64,000 nt of DNA from Acarospora socialis (GCA_025617375.2 JAMYGW020000006.1:935001-999000); one strand, 5' to 3'. Positions 1-11,858 are shown, counted from the first letter of the stretch. Translations and numbers: made by a program. The notes: generated by a model from the letters alone, not told the origin.

Positions 1-822
1 CATCGGGGCCCGGCAGAAGAAGTATGCCTGCGAGTGGGAGGACTGTAGTCGGAAGGGGATGCCTCACGCAAGCGGGTATGCGCTGAGAGCGCACATGAGG
101 AGCCATACTCGGGAGAAACCATTCTACTGTGCTCTACCTGGTCCGTATCTCCTTCAACTACTACCTCTAAACACAGCAAAGCAAAGCTGACACAGCAACC
201 ACCTCCAGAATGCGACCGCTCCTTCACGCGCTCCGATGCGCTGGCCAAACACATGCGGACCGTGCACGAGACCGAAGCCCTACGCCCCTCGGACCCCGTC
301 CCCAAACACCACTCCGCCGCGCTGCAGAAGCCGCAACGCCTCAAGCTCTTCTGCTCCAAGCCGCCGAGCCAGCAACGGCAGCCCGCCGATGGCTCCGCGG
401 TCGACGACGACAACGACACCATCTACGACCACCCGGACACAGACATGGACTCGGAGCCGCAACCCCTCCCTCCCTTCGAATACCCGGACGACATCCACTT
501 TACCCCCGAAGAACTTGCGCTCCCACCGGACCAGCTGTTCCGGCTCCTCCGACGGCAGATCCACTGGGCCGAAGACGAATCGCGCGACTTGCGCGAAGAG
601 ACGGAGGCGCTGGAGGCGAGGCGGAAGGAGGAGTGGTACGCCAAGGAGCTGGTGCTGGCGAATGTGATGGAAGCTGAGTTGGCGAGTGCGATGGAGAGGG
701 GCACGCCGCTGGAGACGATATTGAGGTTGAAAGACGACTTGCCGCATCCGATGTTGTCGATGGAGGGGGAGACGCCGTGGTATCGGATGTTGTCGCACGA
801 TGTCAAGGAGGAGTTGGTTTGA
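1..822 (+). CDS. C2H2 zinc-finger protein, Iec1-like INO80 subunit (5' end cut by window)
   Basis: Exons <2..140 and 209..822, with a 68-nt intron. The frame opens at base 2, so the start lies outside the window. The join restores a second zinc finger across the intron. Two C2H2 fingers are visible: the first starts CEWEDC and ends HMRSH, the second runs CALPEC to HMRTVH. Then come the segment RSDALAKHMRTVHETEALRP, a low-complexity acidic part, and a helical region (PDQLFRLLRRQIHWAEDES, then an E/R-rich coiled coil). Paired fingers followed by this helix resemble the fungal proteins related to S. pombe Iec1, a subunit of the INO80 chromatin remodeller; that family call is from memory and only moderate. 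A plain C2H2 transcription factor is the alternative. The next gene, on the opposite strand, is convergent. Confidence 0.7.
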
Positions 823-1434
823 TTTCGGTTAGGTGGTCGGGGCTCTGGCGTGGTGAATGGAGTGGGATGCTCGTTCCACGGTATGCGTTGCGGGAAGAGC
901 TTCGGTGCTTGATGCTACGCTCAGATGTTCTGTTTTGATCAACTACATCCTCATGTTCTAGCTCAAGATCTCAAGGCCGCCTTACCTTAGATAGTTTGCG
1001 AAAGGAAGCGTGAGCTAACTGCTTTCCATGATCTGGCAAGGGTCTGAATGACCTGTCGACTAGGTATGGTGTGTGCTACTCTGTGATCTTTTACCTTTCG
1101 TTTCGCCCACTCGTCCGAGCACCGGCCAAACCGAATTCTTATGAACACTGCGTATTAACAATGTATCTGCTTTAGGGATCACCTTGAACCGGATTGAGTG
1201 TGAGTTGTCGTCATGCATGGAGGAGATTGATCGGGGAACTCCGTGTTCGAAGTATAGAAGGCAGGTCGAAGTCGGCCTAAATGAGTATAGGATTGCCCGT
1301 CATGGCCATAGCGAGTATGAGTGAAGGGCACGACAGCTCATGAGCGTACTGTCTGCAAAAAGAAATGTCTAGCCTTTATCGCTCCGCAAGATGCTCTCGA
1401 TAGAAGCTCCCAGTAAATACAATCCATACCAGAG
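823..1434. other. intergenic, no gene seen
   Basis: This is 612 bp between two convergent genes. Only short open stretches without coding character are present. It presumably holds the two 3' UTRs. Confidence 0.6.
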
Positions 1435-3541
1435 TCATCGCTGCCTTAGCTCAACCCTAACCCTGGCCTCCTTGCCACCAATCCAGAATCCCACCTCCCG
1501 CGTACTATCCACCAACTCCACCTCCCTCCTCACCCACTTCCCGGTCTTGACCAGCTCGTCCGCGCTCACCGCATCTTCCCGCCTCTTGTGCAACTGGTCG
1601 TTGCTCCCCGCTTCTGCATCCTCTTCTTCGTCGCTACTGTCCCATTCCTCTTCATATCCTGCCACGGGGTCCAACTCGCCGGTCTCCCAGGTTAATTTCA
1701 ATGACATGGGTTTCTTGCCGAATAGTCGGCCGACGATACCCTTGAGGCGGTATATGTCGAATGCGCGTGGGATCTTCTTCGTACGAGTAACAGGCTCAGC
1801 GGATGCGTGCTCCGATGTGGAAAGCGGAAAATAGAAGGTAAAAGCAATGAGACGGGCAGCGATGGAGTTGGGATCGACGGCCGTGGCTGCTTTGCGGGTG
1901 ACTGTTGGCGCGCCGTAGATTTCGCAGAGTTCTACGAATCTGGGATGTTGGGAGGTGATCTTTGTTTCTTCCGCTTCTGGGACGTCGGCCATGGCTTTGG
2001 CGATGCGGGAAAGATAGTACATTTCGCCATTTGTGCGCTCTTGTTTTGAAACCTGTAGCTGGCGTGAGCAGGTTGTATTGATTTATATCCCCCTACAGGT
2101 GAGGATGACCACCCACATTGCTGAAATTCAGAGTCATTAGAGCCCCTAGTCTCGCGAGAGTGAGCATGTAACCTTCATCGACACTCATGACCTTCCCGTC
2201 GTTTGCAGCGGGCTTTTCGTACAGTGGATTGTGGGAAATTCTTAGGCCTGTAAGACCGGGAAAGACATTCTGCAGGTCGTCGATGAAAGACCATGTCGAG
2301 ATAGCATTGTATGAAAGATCCACGTAATTCAGAGATTTCGAAAATCGAAGCCCGCAAGTCCTAGAGTCGATAATGGCAGTGTCATCCCGATCCTGAACGC
2401 TGTTGATAATGTTATCTCGCAGAAATAGCGATTTGAGATTTGGTAGATTGATAAGTGGAGAAAGGAAGCTCAGTGATTTGAAAGCATTGTGTTCGAGGGT
2501 CAATGAAGCCAGAGTGTCCGAAGATAGAGAAGAGTTCAAGCGGCCGAAGTCATTGGAAGATGCAGAAAGGCTAGCCAGGGACGAGAAGTGGCCTGCTACA
2601 GCGATAACCTAACAACCAGAGAACTCATCAATTCCTCTATCTTTGCTATCGGAGATGGACGATGAGGCTTACTTCTTCCCAAGCAAGTAGCGTATCGTCC
2701 AAAGCCAGCTCTGTGATCCCTTGGTAAGGCGAGTATGACGGCCGGATCCGACTACCTACACCTGCTGGCAGGCCTTCCTCTTCGAAGCGGTTTCCACTAA
2801 AGTTATTTAGTGACCTGAGGTCGAGTGTAAACAGTGTTTGCTACCATATGAACGCACTTGACTCTTAGACTCTTAAGCCTAGGTAAAGCTGTACACACTC
2901 CTTCGACTTCAGCCCAGTTCCCGATAAGATTCCTGCTCAGATCCAATTCTGTAATCTTAGGGCAAGTCTCTTTAATACGTTCTAGTTCCTGAAGCCACTG
3001 AGCCTCTGCCTGTGCTGAGGCATCAGAGAGTACGCCTGCTATACACAGCCCGTCAAGCAAGACGATCTGTAACTCATACAGCCGTGCAAGCTGTTCGCGG
3101 ATTTTCTCAAAGCCGACTTCCTCAACCACCTTTCCGCTGATTTCGATAGGCTTCTCTGAGCTCCCACCATGAGAGCTAAGGCCAGTAGACTTCGAACATT
3201 CCGATGCGTACTTGTTGTGCAGTGCTTCCAGGAAGCCCACAGGCGGATCAACAGGGCGGGTTGGTCTGATGAAGGAGCCTGCTGTCGTGGCCTTGCGTCT
3301 ACCTGCCTGATAGAAAGCATAATTAGCCCAACAGTGTTCTTCTAGGCTGGCACAGTCGTATAATCTTACACTCGAAGTACTTCACCCCTCCATGTTCCCC
3401 GGCGTGTTTACCTCTGGTAGGGTCATCCCATTCGACGCCCAGCCATTCTCCTTGCGTTCCCTTAACGGTCCCAATATACCGGACAGTACATAACGCGCCT
3501 GAGACAGAGAGCCTTTGACCGATGTAAAAATTAACAGCCAT
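1435..3541 (-). CDS. PAC2: tubulin-specific chaperone E (TBCE/Pac2)
   Basis: Tubulin-folding cofactor E, which acts in the cytosol in the assembly and disassembly of alpha/beta-tubulin heterodimers. Five exons on the minus strand, complement(1435..2052, 2117..2608, 2673..2814, 2858..3302, 3370..3541), give 622 aa. An N-terminal CAP-Gly domain (about residues 1-60) shows FYIGQRLSVSGALCTVRYIG, GEWLGVEWDD and GKHAGEHGGVKYFEC. The middle has leucine-rich repeats (ITELDLSRNLIGNW, LASLTLEHNAF, LNYVDLSYNAIS), and the C-terminal ~100 residues (VGRLFGKKPMSLKLTWETGE) fit the ubiquitin-like domain. I chose the ATG at 3541 because the CAP-Gly begins directly after it; an upstream ATG at 3568 would add 9 residues. 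The 43-nt intron at 2815-2857 is unusually short. The gene is divergent from SF3A2, 199 bp away. Confidence 0.93.
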
Positions 3542-3740
3542 TGCGGCGCATTGAGCAATTACCAACATAAGGATGGATATTTCGAGGTCGATCTAGCCTT
3601 TGGCGGCAACTCCCGTCAGCCCTACAGCGATTGACACAGGGAACAATCCTCATTCCAACCGTCTATCTTAACTCACTCTGTATCATCAAGAACGTATCAT
3701 CGTTCCCAACACAAGCTTGAGCGACATTTCAGGAGTAGAC

Positions 3741-4518
3741 ATGGACTATCAAGTAAGCAAAATCTGGATCATCCTGTTGAACTGCCTTGCTGATTACCCT
3801 TCTTCGTCTACAGAACCGTGCTGGCTCCAAATTCGGCGGCGGCGGCGTCGCTTCGTATTCCAGTACCAATGCCGATAGACGTGAACGACTGCGGAAGCTC
3901 GCGCTCGAGACCATCGACCTTGACAAAGACCCTTATTTCTTCAAGAACCACGTCGGCTCCTTCGAATGCCGTCTGTGCCTTACCGTTCATCAAAACGATG
4001 GCTCATATCTCGCACATACACAAGGCCGAAAGCATCAGACCAACTTGGCGAGGCGTGCCGCGAGAGAGCAGAAAGAGGGTCGAGCGCAGGATGCTAACAT
4101 GATGGGAGTAAATATGGGGGTCCAGGTTAGGAAAAATGTGGTGAAAATTGGACGGCCAGGCTACAAGATTACGAAGACCCGGGATCCTCTGACGAGGCAG
4201 CACGGATTGCTGTTTCAACTTCAGTACCCTGAGATCACGCCGGGTGTTGTGCCTCGGGTCAGATTCATGAGTGCATTTGAGCAAAAGGTGGACGACCCAC
4301 CGGACAAGAACTTCCAGTACTTGTTGGTTGCTGCCGAGCCGTATGAGACATGTGGCTTTAAGCTACAGGCGCGAGAGGTGGATAGACGGGAAGGAAGGTT
4401 CTGGACTTGGTTTGATGAAGACAACAAGGAATTCTGGATTCAGGTGCTTTTCAAGACCGAAAGAGAGGAAAGATATAGCGGAGTGCCTGGATTGGCACCC
4501 AATGGTCCCAGGAGATAG
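3741..4518 (+). CDS. SF3A2: splicing factor 3A subunit 2 (SF3a66 / Prp11 / Sap62)
   Basis: U2 snRNP component needed for prespliceosome formation in the nucleus. Exon 1 (3741..3752) encodes only MDYQ; after a 61-nt intron, exon 2 (3814..4518) carries the rest, 238 aa in all. The N-terminus NRAGSKFGGGGVASYSSTNA, the U1-type zinc finger (FECRLCLTVHQNDGSYLAHTQGRKHQ, about residues 57-80) and the downstream segment with PGYKITKTRDP and GLLFQLQYPEI are diagnostic of SF3A2. Length matches fungal orthologues, which lack the proline-rich repeats of the animal protein. The 12-nt first exon is confirmed by family resemblance: the protein normally begins MDYQNR. Confidence 0.95.
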
Positions 4519-4932
4519 AGACTTGTAATTGAAGTTCATCTCTTCACAATAGGTAATATACACAAATCACATCTAATAAACGCTTGCACTGATGTTCATA
4601 AAGAACACTGTACCATGTGCCTCTCCATTGGTGGATATGGCCTTTCTGTTCGATTCTGTAGTGTCAGGCGCACCTTCTCAATCTCGGACGCCGTTCACCA
4701 GTCCAATTGTGCTTTCCTTGAACTTGTGGCGTCTCTTCGCCAATCTACAATTTCATGCGTAAGGTACCTTCTCCATCTGGCAGTCTTTAATAAGGTAGTC
4801 GTTTGCTTGTTATGTGCTGTGATGCGCCATCTCAATTCCTTTGACGCGACTTCTATACTTTCGCGGTCAACGAAAAGCCAGTCATCTCTTATCCAGCAAT
4901 TCTAGCACAACGAACGTCACGTTTCGGACAAG

Positions 4933-5688
4933 ATGCCTGCGAAGACCTACCAGGAGAACGAAAACCTTGCTAGCACCGGCGTCGTGCTAGCCAATCGAGG
5001 TGGAAGCAATACAAGGGCAGCTTTACAGCGTACAGTTTCCCCCTGCTTGGGACTCAATCCAGGTTAGTCTCCACCAGCACCTGAACAGCTCGAGACAAGA
5101 ACGACTGAATCAAACCCAGCTGCGAACAAATCCATGGAGAGCCTCCGCATTCTCCAATGGTGTCAAGAATTCGATCTTCCCCGGCACGCCACCAACGAGG
5201 GCCTTGAGATGTACAAGGAAGGGAGCAGATTCCTGCCCAACAAAGACGCGCAGATCGAAATCCCCAAGTTCAGCGCCCTGCAGGTGTGTATGCTAGAGCT
5301 TCAGCGCAAATACGGACCGTTGCAGGACAAGCAAGACTTGACGCAAGAAGAGAGCCAGCTGCGCACGGAGATCAAAGCAGAATGGGCCAGGCTGAAACCG
5401 GAGTATGACGGCCTCTTGCAGCGACTTAGGAGGAAGCGCGACCAATTCGACTTGTGTAAGGCTTACCGGCAAACTTCGCGGGAAAGGAAGGCGAAGTTCG
5501 AAGCCGCCGAGTTTGCAAGCTTTGAGATGCAAACGGGGACTCGGGATCCTACCAGTGCTGAGACGGCCTTGAAGCCAACCACGAATGAACTCGGGCAGCA
5601 ACGGCTTGGTGAACCAGAAAACTCGCCTTGGTCGCCGAACTCCCAGGTCGACGAGGGTACGCGTTCACCCAAGGATGTATCGGCATAA
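4933..5688 (+). CDS. unknown protein with central coiled coil
   Basis: Two exons, 4933..5062 and 5120..5688 (57-nt intron), encode 232 aa. The ATG at 4933 opens a frame that runs to GTTAGT at 5063; the phase-1 join continues in the long downstream frame, which supports the model. I recognise no family. Residues about 45-75 read MESLRILQWCQEFDLPRHAT. Residues about 85-165 are strongly charged and helical (QEESQLRTEIKAEWARLKPE, LLQRLRRKRDQFDLCKAYRQ), and the tail is polar and low-complexity. No signal peptide or membrane segment is visible. Confidence 0.6.
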
Positions 5689-6074
5689 CCCAAGACGAAA
5701 AAGACCAGCACGGTCTCCGCTCGGGAAAGATTTCAGTCATGGCTTGGATTTGTTGCTTGAATTCTCTTGGAATCGCGCACCCACGGAGCTTCGGTCGTTG
5801 GATCAATTACGACTAGGTCACTCGTTCTATTGTAAAGGGCGTGGTGCCTTCATCCGATTCTTTTCGATATCCAACTGGCGAGGGCGGTTATGGTGTCCAA
5901 CCCGAATAGCCACGTCCAGGCGCTACTCGCATTCTTTCATTTTGCAATTCTGCAACGCTTGACCTGCACTTGTTGGTTGGGGGTGGATGTTTTATAGTCA
6001 TAACGACATTATTGTAACCCAGTCAAGCAAACTCTGCCGTATCGCCTTTACCCATCCTTAAGCAGCCTAGTTCA
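5689..6074. other. intergenic, no gene seen
   Basis: 386 bp between convergent genes. I see nothing beyond likely 3' UTRs. Confidence 0.5.
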
Positions 6075-6623
6075 CTATGAAACGTGCATATCGCTCTCGT
6101 CGAAAGGATCCCCAAACTCCCCTGTATAAATCAGCATGACGCTCCTTATCCCCTACACCACATGTCCCACTCACGCAAATTAAATTTCTGATCCACCACA
6201 CTCTCCATCGCCCTCGCATACTCCTCCTGCGCCCTCGGATTATTCCACGCCGCACCAGGCTTATCCACCATCTCCATCTTCCGACTCGACTCCCGCGCGA
6301 CTGGCTGCTCACCCGCTGCAGCGGCATTCCCATTCTGCTGGCCAGGCGTGTAATCCATCATGTCGTCCTCTGCTGGGTCGCCGGTGTGGCGAGTAGGAGG
6401 GTCTTGCGAGGATGGAGGCGAGAGTTCGGAGCTGAAAGCTTGGTTTAGGTGGGCGTTTGTGGTGGGTGTGGGTGGGTCGTTGGCGGTTGGGAACATGGTT
6501 TCGGTCTCGTCTTCGGAGGAGGGCGAGGAGTGCATTTGGGAGTCGCCGTCGACGTCTTTGAGAGGTCGTTCTCAGCTTTGATAATACAAATCTGGTAAGC
6601 GGGCCTGTGAGCTTACCTGACAT
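6075..6623 (-). CDS. small conserved-looking unknown protein with a 7-nt first coding exon
   Basis: Three exons, complement(6075..6121, 6175..6555, 6617..6623), give 144 aa. The first coding exon is only ATGTCAG. The splice to 6555 gives MSDVDGDSQMHSSPSSEDE, and the last splice gives the tail QKFNLREFGDPFDESDMHVS. The body is acidic and polar, rich in proline and asparagine, with a C-terminal helix (AQEEYARAMESVVDQKF). The compact ending NLREFGDPFDE looks conserved in fungal proteins as I remember them, but I cannot name a function. It is divergent from the SUZ-domain gene, with 297 bp between the starts. Confidence 0.65.
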
Positions 6624-6920
6624 GTTGATGTCGGGTTATTTGATTCGTTTAGTCCTGATGCTGCTATCATTGGAAGCTTAAGGTATGTTTGGTGCCGTGG
6701 CTTTCAAGCCCACGCTAATGCAGCCCTACCCGCCCCACCCCTCCAGATCTTGGCGGTTGTTCTTTCTTATTACTTGCAGTAGGTATCACATTCATAAGCT
6801 GTATCCGCATTGCGCCTTCCAAAATAACTCTGACATCTTTATACCAACAAACAAGTTGCAGATTTACCACAATACACACATCTTACGAGTTCCACACCCC
6901 TGAAACTAACACGAAACACC

Positions 6921-7868
6921 ATGAGCGCCAAAACAGTCATTCCTGACGCATGGGAAGACGACTGGGAAGCACAAGCCGATGTAGGCAGTAACAGCACCAT
7001 CGCCCACCACCAGCTAATCCCCAAACAGAAACAGACCGAAGAGCCCCAATCCGAACCTCCAATCTCAAGCGCCAAAATCACCAAAGCAGAGCGCCGAGCT
7101 CGCCAGGCCGAGCTCAACAAGAAACTGTGGGAAGAAGCGTCCGTCCTCTCCCCCATCTTTTTCTTCCACACCAACCACACCTACCTACTACTCCCCAATC
7201 TAACCAACCCCCCAAACAGCGAAGCGCCCACAAACCTCCACTTCCTCGACGCGCGCAACGACGTGCCCCTCAAAACGGCCTTCAAACCCGCCGTCAAAGT
7301 CCTAAGCCGCAAGCCCGCGCCCAAAGTCGTCACGCGCAACGACCCCGTCTCCGGCGCCGTATCGCAGCTCACCATCGCCGACGAAGACGACGACGACGAC
7401 GAGACTGAAGACGACGCGCAGAAAAAGGCCCTCTCGCTCGAAGAGCGCAAACAGCAAGCGCAGCGCGAGCGAGAGGAGAAGCAGCGCAAATACGAGGAGG
7501 TGCGGGAACGGCTGTTCGGCACGGCGACGGCGGCGGCGGCGGCGGGAGGAGTGGCGGGGTCGGGGACGTCGTCGCCGTCGGGGACCGTCACGCCTCCGAG
7601 AGCGGGTAGCAGGGCGAAGAATAGAAGTGCCAGGGGTGGGGACGGCAGACCGTCGTCGTCGAGCAGCGCCAGCAGTAAAGTGCAGACGCGCCAGCTTTAT
7701 GATCCGTCGTATACCGTCAAGCCGGATTCGGTGTTTATACAGAAACGAGATGCGCCCGACATGCAGGCGGCGCAGAGGGAAGAACAGCCTGTACGGGCGC
7801 CGAGAGGGCCGGATGGGAGCGGGAGGGGAGGGTTTGGATTCGCGAGTCGAGGGGGAAGGCCTTCATGA
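6921..7868 (+). CDS. SUZ-domain-like RNA-binding protein
   Basis: Exons 6921..7138 and 7220..7868 encode 288 aa. The 81-nt intron has no stop and is a multiple of three, so an unspliced reading would insert 27 hydrophobic residues. I favour splicing because it restores the polar segment KKLWEEAEAPTNLHFLDARN and because a CTAACC branch site is present. The N-terminus is acidic and tryptophan-rich (VIPDAWEDDWEAQAD). The middle has VKVLSRKPAPKVVTR followed by an acidic and then R/E/K-rich stretch that fits a SUZ domain, and the C-terminal GRGGFGFASRGGRP fits the SUZ-C motif. SUZ proteins bind RNA and occur in translation and decay complexes; the exact role here is inferred. Confidence 0.65.
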   Translation: MSAKTVIPDAWEDDWEAQADVGSNSTIAHHQLIPKQKQTEEPQSEPPISSAKITKAERRARQAELNKKLWEEASVLSPIFFFHTNHTYLLLPNLTNPPNSEAPTNLHFLDARNDVPLKTAFKPAVKVLSRKPAPKVVTRNDPVSGAVSQLTIADEDDDDDETEDDAQKKALSLEERKQQAQREREEKQRKYEEVRERLFGTATAAAAAGGVAGSGTSSPSGTVTPPRAGSRAKNRSARGGDGRPSSSSSASSKVQTRQLYDPSYTVKPDSVFIQKRDAPDMQAAQREEQPVRAPRGPDGSGRGGFGFASRGGRPS

Positions 7869-8733
7869 ACATTGTTGCGCCATGGCCCATGAGTTTGGCA
7901 GGACCGAGGAAAGCGCACGTTTGTCCTCGAGCTCCCACGTCCCGAACACGACGCGCTCCGGGAGTTGTGATGGTCCCGTTTCACTCGTGCAAAAAGGGCG
8001 CGACCGTTCCCGACTCTTGGCGGGCCTAGAGGAGGTGAGGCAACTGGTAGCTCCAGTGTTGGCGACATCGTCATAACGTATGCTAGGCGCGAGATATCGA
8101 TCTAGATATTGTAGCTGTGGCCCTTTGTCTGTGTGGAAGCACGGGAGATCAAGAATGGGAGGAAGACGAGTGAAACAGGGCTTCGGCGTGAGGGTTCTGG
8201 GTTAAGGGATCTGGGACATTTGTGCCAAATGCAAAACTAGGGATTCCCTGCCCAATGACCAACGACTATGCTTATCATCAGTTAGCCATGATAGCAGTTC
8301 GAGGCGCTGAGGTTGGAGGGAACGTTGGGAGTTACTTGAACGTGCAACGGAAGTCTTATGCATGGGTTCTGTGGAGGTGAAAGGGCTAGAGAGAGGGAAA
8401 GCAGAAGTGTGTCCCAAAACGTTGAAGAGGGTATGATGCTGGGCTGTAGGAGTGGGCATCGACCGAACCAAAGTCGGTCTTCCTTAGAAGAGCATATCCA
8501 CGTATGAATCTTGTTTTCGCAAGGACTCGTGCGTTTCCGACATTGACCGCTGATGATGGTCATCAAGTTAACCATATCACGATTGCCATTGCAACAGTTC
8601 TATCGCTATGTTAGACTATGCTTAAACGCTCATATACACGCCTACCATCCCTAGTACTTGGACACCGAACGCTATCCCACAGGAAGACACGGCGGCCGCT
8701 GACCGGTTGTACAACCCAAACCCCAATTCTAGA
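7869..8733. other. intergenic, no gene seen
   Basis: 865 bp between the convergent SUZ-domain gene and NAR1. Short open stretches on both strands lack codon bias and recognisable motifs. Confidence 0.5.
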
Positions 8734-10676
8734 TCACCACCCGCCACCGATCCTCCCCGCAAGCTCCACAACCCGATCCACATCTCCCGCTTTACTCTTC
8801 CCCACATCGCTATCCACGTTCCGATAACTCGTATTAACCAGCTTCCCAGTCTCAATGCCTGTGATCTTCGACCAATGCGCCAACATAGATCGTATACGCG
8901 AGATCGAAATGCCATTTATTACATCCGGTGTTTCCGTTTCCGTGCCACCAGACATGGTACCACCATCACCTTGCATCCCAGTGTCAAAGTCGACAGCCTC
9001 GTTGTCCGAATCGGCCGAGAAGTACGCCTCGTCGACCTTTCCCAGCCAAGCCTTCTGCTCCGCTGGGCCCGGTTTCTCGGCGGCGGCTGCGGGAACAAGG
9101 CCCTGGACGTGCGCGAGGTCGTCGATTTTGATCTGCCCGCCGCCGTTGGTGCAGCCGCCGGGACAGGCCATGACCTCAACGTACGCATAGTCGGTACCTG
9201 GCGCCTGCCCTGCTCCTACTGCAGCTGTGGCCGCTCCCTTCGGCTGGCCCGGTTTGCGACTCAACCCTATCATCTTCCCACCGGGCATTCGGGACTGTCG
9301 AGGCGGTTTGAGCTTCCGCACAAGGTTCTGGATGTTACGAAAGCCGTAGTAGCGCGCGGCTTTGAGGAGCACTTCGTCGTCGTCTCGGACGAGGCTGTAC
9401 TCGACCACGTCCGGGTTGCGGCCGCGCTCGCTGCGGATGCGGCTGCCGGGGTGGGAGGCTTGGTAGGTTTGAAGAATGTGGTAGAGATAACCGCCGGAAG
9501 AACCGCCGGTGGGTGGGTTGTTGCGGTGAGTTCGTCGGCGGTCGAGCTGGTATTGGGGGAACAGGAATTGGTCGATCTTTGAGTCTGGGAAGGCAATTCG
9601 ATGGGTGGGGTTGAGGGGTGTACGTGGGAGGTTGGGGAAGCTGATACCGCGCGTGTCAGCAAGCATTAGGAGCTCTCTGGCTGTGATGACGCAGTCCACG
9701 TCTCGAACTGCCTGTCCCCCGTTTGGTTCGTTTTGCCAGTAGGCATCCGTCAGTTCCATTCTGCTTGCTTCTAATTTCTTATCAAAGCATGGCATGAGTG
9801 CTACATGCCATATCCTGTCTGGTGGTATGCCTAGTTTCTTGCTCAGAACCGTCTTCAGTAGTATCCCCGTCAGCGCCTGAGGGGACTTCAGACGCGACAG
9901 ATGAGGGAGAATGTGTGGATGTGTCTTTTCAGCGTAGCATATCCAGCCAGGACAAGCTGATGTTAGGATCGGCCTTTTCGGCCGGGTGTTGGCCGCACCT
10001 CCAATGTCCGCCACCTTGTTGTCACTGGCAGTTGTGGTAGACTCCATCACCTCATCTGCCCCAACGACAAGACAAGCCTCCCTCATAACGTTCGTGTCCA
10101 CCACCCAAGTGAAACCATTGCCATGTTTCCCTCCAGATCTTAAACCGGATGGTCCGCTTAATAACTGCTCTATCATCCACCCCGCCTCTTGCTCCTTGAT
10201 TCCGTATGTGGCTGCTATGTTCGCCCTCACCTGCGGGCTGACACTCGCTATAAACACTCTATTATTTCCGATATCCTCATCGTGACCATTACCCACTTTC
10301 TCTGTCGACTCCCCTCGTCGTTGACCAGGATTAATCGACGGCGACGCATCCAGCGCGTTCAACACCTCAGCATGCGATTGTAAGGACACCAATACCGCTT
10401 CGGCAGACGTTACACACCCCGAACAAGCTAGACAATCTGTCAAAGATATCTGTGCAGGCGGATGGTTCTCGGTAGGTAGCTTGTCTTCGGTGGTGACTTC
10501 GTAGGGATTCTGTGGCGAGTTTCAGATTAGTTCTTGTTTTGCCTCAAGCGTTTCTGTACAGATCATACTGCAGGATCCGAAGGTTTTTGCAAAGGTAGAG
10601 TCTCAACAGGCTTTATGCATGCAACGCCTGGTGTAATGAAGTCGTTGAGATCATCCGCAGATAGAATCGCGCTCAT
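8734..10676 (-). CDS. NAR1: cytosolic Fe-S cluster assembly factor Nar1
   Basis: Iron-only-hydrogenase-like protein of the cytosolic iron-sulfur assembly (CIA) pathway, linking the early scaffold to the targeting complex. Exons complement(8734..10509, 10569..10676) give 627 aa. The N-terminus [20 protein letters not shown] supplies Cys20, and after the 59-nt intron DCLACSGC supplies Cys62, Cys65 and Cys68, the four ligands of the N-terminal [4Fe-4S] cluster. The hydrogenase-like core shows [35 protein letters not shown] and the late motif [15 protein letters not shown]. Low-complexity Ala/Gly inserts make it somewhat longer than the yeast protein. The long upstream region holds the repeat array at about 10.95-11.40 kb. 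Confidence 0.95.
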
Positions 10677-10949
10677 GGTATTGTGGCTCAAGCTCTGATC
10701 CACAAATGGCAGAGGCCGCAGCTGGTATTCCCTATGCACTACCCTACTTCCAACCTGAATCCAGATCCTTCTAGCTGTTTGAGACGGTAACGTGCAGTTG
10801 TTATCTACAGCAATAAAGTAAAAAGCAAACGATATGTTTTTATTTCGCGAATGTGAGGTGGCGTGGTTTCACCGCCTGGCAGAATCCGGAGAAACTAAGA
10901 TCACGGCATGTGATTGAGTGAGGCTCTTTCTACTGTTACTCATCATCAC

Positions 10950-11395
10950 TGACCGATGAAGGTATATCTGAACACCCTTCGCGAGAAAGAGTGTTTCGGG
11001 GGCACTCCCTTTCAGAGATGTTCGACGAGCATTGTTCGAAACTTTCCAAATCTGGTTAGGGATGGAGTAAGAGCGTTTCCTTCGATTGACTGATGAGGAC
11101 GTTATCTGAACATTACCTTTATGAAGAGGAAGCATGATGGAGCACTCCTCTCTTAGAGACGTTCAACAAGAATATTAGAAACCTCCAAATCTGGTTAGAT
11201 GCACTGCCTTCGTCATTGACTGGTGATGAAGGAAGAACAACCTCATTTCAGGAATCCTAGAGGCAAAACATACTCAGAAATGGGCATCCTCGATGAAAAA
11301 ACCAGAGGAGGGGGGCACTCCCATTTCAGAGACATTCGACGACAATGTCTGAAACCTCCATATTAGGTTAGGTGGAGGGGATGACGGAGTGCCCT
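10950..11395. repeat. degenerate intergenic repeat, array 1 (3 copies)
   Basis: Three imperfect copies of a unit with cores near 11001-11065, 11131-11200 and 11311-11380. Each reads roughly GGCACTCC..TTTCAGAGA, then GTTCGACGA, then GAAACCTCC and AAATCTGGTTAG. Core spacing is about 140 and 176 bp. The core GAGACGTTCGACGA is the reverse complement of the repeated motif at 20.64-21.54 kb, so both belong to one family. No open frame is shared by the copies. Confidence 0.7.
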
Positions 11396-11858
11396 CTCAT
11401 TTTTGTTCGAGGATTCTGGATTTACTCTCTTGATTATCAACCACCATAATACCTTCACAATTTGTGCAGCACCGGGCGGTTATGCAAGTTCGAGTGTGGT
11501 TCTTGCTGGAAAGACTAAACCTAAAGCTGATAAACGAATGTAGGGTTGCGTACTGCAACAACAGCCAGCAGTCATAGGAAAACAAAACACGTAAAATCAT
11601 CTTCGCAGCTGCTCGCTGCGTTGGACTTCTACCCCTGAAAACCCATTGGCTGCCTAAGCTGTGAACGTTCTACTTTCAGCCTTTCCAGAATTGCATGAAC
11701 CAGCCCTACAGGTGGCACTATCGTTATAGTCTATTGTCTATGGATTCGGATGACACAAGTAGAGAACTTCCAATAACCCGTTGATTTGGTGTCAGGTCGC
11801 GCAATCTTGTGTTCTACTCGCCAACCCGCTTGTGCGAGGACATCCTCTGTGCATCATA

